The translations under genes were made by a program, and so were the position numbers. A stretch of 49,585 nt of DNA from Methylophaga lonarensis MPL. Its GTDB lineage: Bacteria; Pseudomonadota; Gammaproteobacteria; Nitrosococcales; Methylophagaceae. The notes under the pieces were generated by a model. That model did not search any database. It was not told the origin of the DNA and saw only the letters and a program-made list of their open reading frames with translations. The stretch's first letter is position 1. Every line of letters starts with the position of its first letter. The DNA is taken from NCBI RefSeq assembly GCF_000349205.1, contig NZ_APHR01000022.1, forward strand, positions 6-49,590. The letters are read 5' to 3'. Shown here piece by piece: positions 45,317-49,585 of this stretch.

Positions 45317-45556
45317 TCAACCAGCTTGTGAATTAATCATATTGTTTGGCACGTCAAGCACAAAGCGATATTGCTTTCCGTAATGAAAAATAACTTCTTT
45401 CTGACCGCGCTTGAGAATTCTTATCTGAATACCGATATCGGAATAACCATCATGCTGAATAGCGTCATCGAAGAGCTCGATGAGGATTTGTTTTGTTTCA
45501 TCAAGCAATGCTGTTTGGTTGGTCATCAACTGACTCATCTGGATGTGGAGTAGCAT
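45317..45556 (-). CDS. Small protein of unknown function
   Basis: Protein of 79 residues with no signal peptide or membrane helix. The first part is a helix (ALLDETKQILIELFDDAI), then HDGYSDIGIQIRILKRGQKEV split across a strand pair, then FHYGKQYRFVLDVP. The pattern of a short helix plus strands looks like a real folded domain, and codon use is like its neighbours. I do not recognise the family. ATG 45556 is used, with ATG 45526 (MTNQTALL) as a shorter option; neither has a strong ribosome site. It precedes the kinase gene by 175 bases on the same strand. Confidence 0.6.
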   Translation of the reverse strand: MLLHIQMSQLMTNQTALLDETKQILIELFDDAIQHDGYSDIGIQIRILKRGQKEVIFHYGKQYRFVLDVPNNMINSQAG

Positions 45557-45948
45557 CAATGATAGTCAGCCGCTCACAAGCCACCTATAGGAAATATTCC
45601 CTGATTATTCACAGCCTTCAGAACAAGCGCCATCAGGCATTTTTCATTTCAGTCGACGCCAGCGGTCAAAAGGAAATCCTCCTATAGCTCCGTCGCCAGC
45701 GGATCACTATGATTGACTCCAACAGTTGGCAGAGGATGTGCGGTCATACAGCTTGCCGCAAGCAGATAGACTCCTGGCACTTCACAGGATCTGTCTGTGC
45801 TGATTGTAGGTGCTGAAACCAGCCACCTTTGTTTTTCGTAATGTTGTCCTGCAGGTCATGACTCTCGATCCTGCCCCTTATGTGGGTGAGTAAAACCACC
45901 CACAGTTTTTTTAAAACTGTCTGTTGCCACGATACAACGGAAGCTGCC
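45557..45948. other. Gene-free stretch with RNA signals
   Basis: These 392 bases hold no credible gene. A motif GCCAGCGG occurs twice near 45658 and 45693. Near the right end a strong plus-strand terminator (45881-45912) stands 37 bases before a small gene. So a plus-strand RNA that ends at 45912 is likely, but I see no good promoter for it between 45560 and 45880. Confidence 0.5.
45881..45912 (+). terminator. Strong terminator before the 53-residue gene
   Basis: TGTGGGTG (45881-45888) pairs with CACCCACA (45897-45904) over loop AGTAAAAC, then seven T residues (45906-45912). The end of its stem overlaps a second hairpin, ACAGTTTT (45902-45909) with AAAACTGT (45913-45920), so the two cannot both form fully. 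It ends either an unannotated small RNA or the leader of the next gene. Confidence 0.75.
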
Positions 45949-46110
45949 ATGAAATATTCACCCCTTCCCGCCTTGATCTTGATAGTCGCTCTGCTGAGTG
46001 GTTTTGCGGCAAAGGCCGTATTGACCGCTGAAATGGATAGCACGATGATTTGCGAATCCGCAGACAGCCCGGCGTGTCAATTGAGCGGCCTGAAGCTGTC
46101 AGCACACTAA
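45949..46110 (+). CDS. Small exported two-cysteine peptide
   Basis: Predicted product of 53 residues. It has a signal-peptide-like N-terminus (MKYSPLPALILIVALLSGF, then AAKA), so the mature form would have about 25-30 residues with Cys35 and Cys43 and a C-terminal His. The ATG has GGAAG ten bases before it. The gene lies after a strong terminator and ends before the bidirectional terminator at 46156. I do not recognise it. The signal-like start, ribosome site and own terminators support a real gene, but it is short and could be chance. Confidence 0.45.
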   Translation: MKYSPLPALILIVALLSGFAAKAVLTAEMDSTMICESADSPACQLSGLKLSAH

Positions 46111-46155
46111 AGTTCGTTCATAACTGCAGACGTCCATGAGAGATCAATAGCCGCT

Positions 46156-46187
46156 GATAAAAAAACCGCCGAAGCGGTTTTTTTATC
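46156..46187. terminator. Bidirectional terminator between the small gene and suf
   Basis: A perfect 14-base stem GATAAAAAAACCGC (46156-46169) with GCGGTTTTTTTATC (46174-46187) and loop CGAA. Runs of seven A or T on both sides let it stop transcripts in both directions. It overlaps the sufT stop codon (46188-46186). Confidence 0.93.
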
Positions 46188-46533
46188 AAAACATGCCAAG
46201 CTGCAACTGGGCGGCTTCGCTCATCATATCGCGGGTCCATGGTGGATCCCACACCAGCTCAACGTGTACTTTGTTAACGCCTGCTATGGTACCTATTTTT
46301 GCCTCAATATCACCTGGAAACGATTGAGCAACCGGACATCCCGGGGCAGTTAATGTCATTTGAATGACCACATTGCCTGATGCACTGACATCAATCTGGT
46401 AAATGAGGCCAAGTTCGTAGATATTGACCGGAATCTCTGGATCGAAGATAGTTTTGAGCATCTCGATCACATCTTCTTTCAATTCATCCGCTGTGTAGGT
46501 ATGGGGTTTTACTTCGTTATCATTCATGAGCAT
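46186..46533 (-). CDS. sufT: Fe-S assembly factor SufT (MIP18/DUF59 family)
   Basis: Protein of 115 residues of the MIP18 family, which helps deliver Fe-S clusters to target proteins. The DUF59 motif DPEIPVNIYELGLIYQI is followed by MTLTAPGCPVAQSFP with the conserved cysteine and VELVWDPPWTRDMMSE at the end. ATG 46533 overlaps the sufU TGA by one base (TGATG); ATG 46527 is a close alternative. It is the last gene of the suf operon, and a terminator covers its stop. Confidence 0.92.
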   Translation of the reverse strand: MLMNDNEVKPHTYTADELKEDVIEMLKTIFDPEIPVNIYELGLIYQIDVSASGNVVIQMTLTAPGCPVAQSFPGDIEAKIGTIAGVNKVHVELVWDPPWTRDMMSEAAQLQLGMF

Positions 46534-46979
46534 CACTCTGTGCTGACCGAGATATCGTGATCGCTGTCAACGGCCGCATGCACCGTGTGCCAGGACAAAG
46601 TCGCGCATTTTACCCGCGCCGGGAATTCCTTCACACCACTGAGCACTTCCAGTTTGCCCAATAGATGTCGATCAGCAGTTTCACCTGTCATGGTTTTATG
46701 AACCTGCTCGTAAATCGCATCAGCTTCCTCAAGTGTTTTGCCTTTCAGTGATTCAGTCATCAATGAAGCTGAAGCCATGGAAATTGCACAACCACTGCCT
46801 TTGAAACTGACATCGGTGATGACGTTTCCATCCAGTTTGACGTAGACAACCAGCTTGTCACCGCACAGAGGGTTATTGCCGTGCGCAAAGTGATTTGCGT
46901 CTTCAATTTCCCTGAAATTACGCGGATTTTTGTTGTGATCCATGATCACTTGTTGGTAAAGGTCTCTTAGATCACTCAT
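46533..46979 (-). CDS. sufU: SufU-type zinc sulfurtransferase
   Basis: Protein of 148 residues. It carries Cys39 and Asp41 (NPLCGD), Cys64 (GSGCAIS) and Cys125 (RVKCATLSW), the positions that bind zinc and accept sulfur in SufU of Bacillus. The stretch between Cys64 and Cys125 has the insertion that sets SufU apart from the scaffold IscU. It takes persulfide from SufS, the job done by SufE in E. coli; no sufE is present here. Coupled to sufS and sufT by TGATG overlaps. Confidence 0.93.
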   Translation of the reverse strand: MSDLRDLYQQVIMDHNKNPRNFREIEDANHFAHGNNPLCGDKLVVYVKLDGNVITDVSFKGSGCAISMASASLMTESLKGKTLEEADAIYEQVHKTMTGETADRHLLGKLEVLSGVKEFPARVKCATLSWHTVHAAVDSDHDISVSTE

Positions 46980-48202
46980 CAGCCAAACAACTCCTGGGTC
47001 TTCTTGATGGCCGCGACCAGTGCATCAACTTCCTGCTCGCTATTGTAGAAAGCAAACGAAGCACGCGCGGTCGCCGGTATGTCGAAATACTCCATCACTG
47101 GCTGGGCACAGTGATGTCCAGTACGAATAGCCACGCCTTGTTGGTCGAAAATGGTACCGACGTCGTGTGGATGGACACCATCGATCATAAACGACAGCAC
47201 ACTGGCTTTTTCTTTGGCGGTACCAATGATGCGCACACCGTCCATTGCCTGCAGTTTGGCTGTTGCCAAATCAAGCAGGTGATGTTCATGTGCAGCCAAT
47301 ACCTCCATGCCAAACTGCTGGATATAGTCAATCGCTGCAGCCAGACCGATAGCACCAGCAATGTGTGGTGTGCCTGCCTCGAATTTATAAGGCAGTTCGT
47401 TATAGATCGTGCCTGAGAAACTGACAGACAAAATCATGTCGCCGCCACCTTGATAGGGTGGCATTGCCTCCAGCAGCTGCTGACGTCCGTAAAGTACGCC
47501 GATACCGGTTGGGGCAAATAGTTTATGGCCGGAAAACACATAGAAATCACAATCCAGCGCCTGCACATCAACTTGCAGATGCGGCACAGCCTGCGCCCCG
47601 TCAATCAATACGGGAATGCCTTTGGCACGGGCTTTTTCAGTCAGCATTTTCACTGGATTGACAGTTCCCAGTGCATTTGAAACATGACCGATGGACAATA
47701 TTTTGGTGCGTGAATTCAACAGCTCGTCTATCTGAGTCAAATCAAGCTCACCAGTATCCGTCATCGGGATGACTTTGAGTTGTGCTCCGGTCTGCTCACA
47801 AAGCATCTGCCAAGGCACAATGTTGGCATGATGCTCCAGATGACTGATCAGTATTTCATCACCCTCGACAATCATCGGACGCACAAAGCTCTGTGCAACC
47901 AGATTAATGGCTTCGGTCGCACCGCGTACAAAGACAATTTCACGGTCACTGCTGGCGTTGAGATAGTCACGCACAGTTGAACGTGATGCTTCAAACGCGT
48001 CAGTTGCTCTCTGGCTCAGGCGATGAACACCGCGATGTACATTGGCATTATCGGTTCGATAGTAATGATCAACGGCCTCAATCACTTGCAGCGGTTTCTG
48101 ACTGCTTGCCGCATTGTCCAGATATACCAGAGGCTGACCATTGATCTGCTGATGCAGAATTGGAAAATCTGCACGGATCTGTTCAATATCAAAAGCTCTC
48201 AT
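46979..48202 (-). CDS. sufS: Cysteine desulfurase SufS
   Basis: PLP enzyme of 407 residues that strips sulfur from cysteine. His124 stacks on PLP, Lys227 in SGHKLFAP holds it, and Cys365 in TGHHCAQP carries the persulfide, the same spacing as E. coli SufS (226/364). It lies between sufD and sufU, overlapping each by one base. It needs SufU as sulfur acceptor. Confidence 0.97.
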   Translation of the reverse strand: MRAFDIEQIRADFPILHQQINGQPLVYLDNAASSQKPLQVIEAVDHYYRTDNANVHRGVHRLSQRATDAFEASRSTVRDYLNASSDREIVFVRGATEAINLVAQSFVRPMIVEGDEILISHLEHHANIVPWQMLCEQTGAQLKVIPMTDTGELDLTQIDELLNSRTKILSIGHVSNALGTVNPVKMLTEKARAKGIPVLIDGAQAVPHLQVDVQALDCDFYVFSGHKLFAPTGIGVLYGRQQLLEAMPPYQGGGDMILSVSFSGTIYNELPYKFEAGTPHIAGAIGLAAAIDYIQQFGMEVLAAHEHHLLDLATAKLQAMDGVRIIGTAKEKASVLSFMIDGVHPHDVGTIFDQQGVAIRTGHHCAQPVMEYFDIPATARASFAFYNSEQEVDALVAAIKKTQELFG

Positions 48203-49506
48203 CAGACTTTGGCACCCCGCGGCAGGCGCTGTTCGATCACGGTGGACAATGCCTGTTTTATTTCGTCTGATGGCAGACGATCAAGCACATCAACAGCAAA
48301 GGCAAAGGTCAGCAAACTACGAGCACTAACTTCATCAAGACCACGCGCGCGCAGGAAAAACAGTTGATCCATATCGATCTGCCCGACAGTGCTGCCGTGA
48401 CCGCATTTCACATCATCCGCGTAGATTTCCATTTCGGGTTTGGTATCAATCTCACAGCCACGGGAGAGCAACAGGTTGTGGTTGCTCTGATTGGCGTCTG
48501 TTTTCTGTGCATCCTTGTGAACAAATACTTTACCGTTGAAAACCGCGTGGCTTTTTTCGTCCAGCACGCCTTTATAGACTTCATCACTGGAAGTATTGGC
48601 TACGCTGTGATCGATACGAGTATGGTTGTCGACGTGCTGGTCACCAGCGACAAGATAAAGACCGCTCATGGTGACATGGGCTGCTTCGCCTTCCAGTCTG
48701 CTGTGCACATCATTGCGAGCCAGCTTGCCACCCAGAGAAATATTGGCATTATGCCAGTGACTGCCCGCCGCCTGATGGGCCGCCATGGTCGCTACGTGAT
48801 AACTGGCAACAGATTCCTGCTGCAGTTTGTAATGTTCTAGTTGAGCATCTTGTGCAAGCGCAACTTCAGTCACGATATCGTTAAGCCCTGTGGCGGCGTC
48901 ATTCGCTGACACATAATGCTCAATCAGTGTAGCTTTTGCGCCTTTTTCAAGCCGAACCAGATGACGGAGATGCACGGCAAGATTGGCGGGTTTACCTGAA
49001 TTAACCACCACAAGCTCAATGGGTTGTGACAGCCGAATATCGTTGGCGATATGCAGGTAAAGACCCTCGCTGAACAGCATGGTGTTCAGTGCATTAAAGC
49101 CCGGTTTTTCCAAATCGATTTGCTGATTGAGTTGATCGGCAATATCGGCATCAAGCTGTGACATGGCCTGTAATTTCACACCTTGCGGTAAATCCGTAAG
49201 GCGAGACAACTCAGGCTGAAAAACACCATCAACAATAACCAGACGATACGCCTCAGAAACTAATGCCAGACGGTCAATTGTTTCAGCGTCGAGTGTCGTC
49301 TCGGCAGCCTGGTAAACAAACTGTTCCTGACCCAGTTGCCATAAGCTGGTGTATTTCCAGTCTTCCTGTTTTTTACCCGGCAGACCATGACGCTCGAACT
49401 GCGCTTTGGCCTTGTGGCGCAGAGCATTGACTGCTGGCGTGTTTAACAAGCTCACATCATCGGCACGCTCGATAAATGCGGTGTGGATTTCGGCGAGCTG
49501 TTTCAT
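48202..49506 (-). CDS. sufD: Fe-S scaffold subunit SufD
   Basis: Protein of 434 residues of the SufB/SufD beta-helix family, which with SufB and SufC forms the scaffold on which clusters are built. An N-terminal helical part (GLPGKKQEDWKYTSLW) leads to the beta-helix core and the C-terminal region with ADDVKCGHGSTVGQID and LFFLRARGL. Length is close to E. coli SufD (423). The ATG overlaps the sufC stop as ATGA (49503-49506) and its own stop overlaps sufS. Confidence 0.95.
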   Translation of the reverse strand: MKQLAEIHTAFIERADDVSLLNTPAVNALRHKAKAQFERHGLPGKKQEDWKYTSLWQLGQEQFVYQAAETTLDAETIDRLALVSEAYRLVIVDGVFQPELSRLTDLPQGVKLQAMSQLDADIADQLNQQIDLEKPGFNALNTMLFSEGLYLHIANDIRLSQPIELVVVNSGKPANLAVHLRHLVRLEKGAKATLIEHYVSANDAATGLNDIVTEVALAQDAQLEHYKLQQESVASYHVATMAAHQAAGSHWHNANISLGGKLARNDVHSRLEGEAAHVTMSGLYLVAGDQHVDNHTRIDHSVANTSSDEVYKGVLDEKSHAVFNGKVFVHKDAQKTDANQSNHNLLLSRGCEIDTKPEMEIYADDVKCGHGSTVGQIDMDQLFFLRARGLDEVSARSLLTFAFAVDVLDRLPSDEIKQALSTVIEQRLPRGAKV

Positions 49507-49585
49507 GCGCCAACACCTTCAGGGGCGTCATGAATCCAGCTGTAGCCTGATTTTTCCAATTCTTTGGCTAGGTCCTTGTCACTGA
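49503..49585 (-). CDS. sufC: Fe-S assembly ATPase SufC, C-terminal end (partial)
   Basis: Only the last 26 codons are in the window. They read ...SDKDLAKELEKSGYSWIHD, then six residues to the stop. This matches the end of SufC (lysine-rich helix with Gly-Tyr-x-Trp-Ile), and the position before sufD fits. The ATPase domain lies beyond the window edge. Confidence 0.85.
   Translation of the reverse strand, partial: SDKDLAKELEKSGYSWIHDAPEGVGA

Noticed and set aside
45880-45948. An N-terminal extension of the 53-residue peptide starting at 45880
   Set aside because: The extension would translate the terminator hairpin itself; the ATG at 45949 has its own ribosome site and begins a signal-like segment.

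Overview
The window looks like chromosomal housekeeping DNA from a gammaproteobacterium. The evidence is the gene orders: lptD-surA-pdxA-rsmA; lptF/lptG divergent from pepA-holC-valS; and asd-fimV-truA-trpF-trpB-trpA-accD-folC. Two genes hint at a marine methylotroph of the Methylophaga kind: an edd-eda pair and a sensor kinase whose periplasmic part resembles the MoxY/LapD type. PomAB-type (sodium) flagellar stators also fit a marine bacterium. The genus is a guess; no 16S gene is present.

Layout. 1-2.4 kb (+): a three-gene cassette of a secreted protein with a CGCP motif, a DUF692 iron enzyme and a DUF2063 partner, the enzyme pair that modifies cysteines in methanobactin/bufferin-type copper peptides. 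2.4-2.9 kb: a gene-free stretch with about ten CGTCATTCC half-sites at 20-28 bp spacing, running into an ATTCCC-N8-GGGAAT palindrome. 2.9-5.4 kb (-): edd-eda. 5.6-9.6 kb (+): trmB, fadL and a long-chain acyl-CoA ligase. 9.6-23.1 kb (-): thirteen closely packed genes, pomA-pomB-yceI-leuD-leuB-asd-fimV-truA-trpF-trpB-trpA-accD-folC. 23.3-25.4 kb (+): fabI and a dicarboxylate symporter. 25.5-33.6 kb (-): ppiD, tRNA-Asp, tRNA-Val, hupB, rsmA, pdxA, surA, lptD. 33.8-34.7 kb (+): tRNA-Ala, two identical tRNA-Glu and a secreted protein of unknown role. 34.7-36.9 kb (-): lptG, lptF. 37.0-41.8 kb (+): pepA, holC, valS. 41.9-45.6 kb (-): a PepSY protein, a small heat-shock protein under a sigma-32-like promoter, a NarL/MoxX-like regulator with its kinase, and a 79-residue protein. 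45.6-46.1 kb (+): a gene-free stretch ending in a strong terminator just before a 53-residue exported peptide. 46.2-49.6 kb (-): the suf operon (sufC partial, sufD, sufS, sufU, sufT).

How they work together. Envelope biogenesis dominates: PpiD, SurA, LptD, LptF and LptG fold or export outer-membrane components, and FabI, AccD, FadL and the acyl-CoA ligase make or import the fatty acids. Amino-acid synthesis (trp, leu, asd) shares one transcription direction with fimV and the stators. The suf operon supplies Fe-S clusters, needed for example by Edd and LeuCD. The least explained parts are the DUF692 cassette without a visible precursor peptide, the repeat field after it, and the 45.3-46.1 kb region of small genes and RNA signals.
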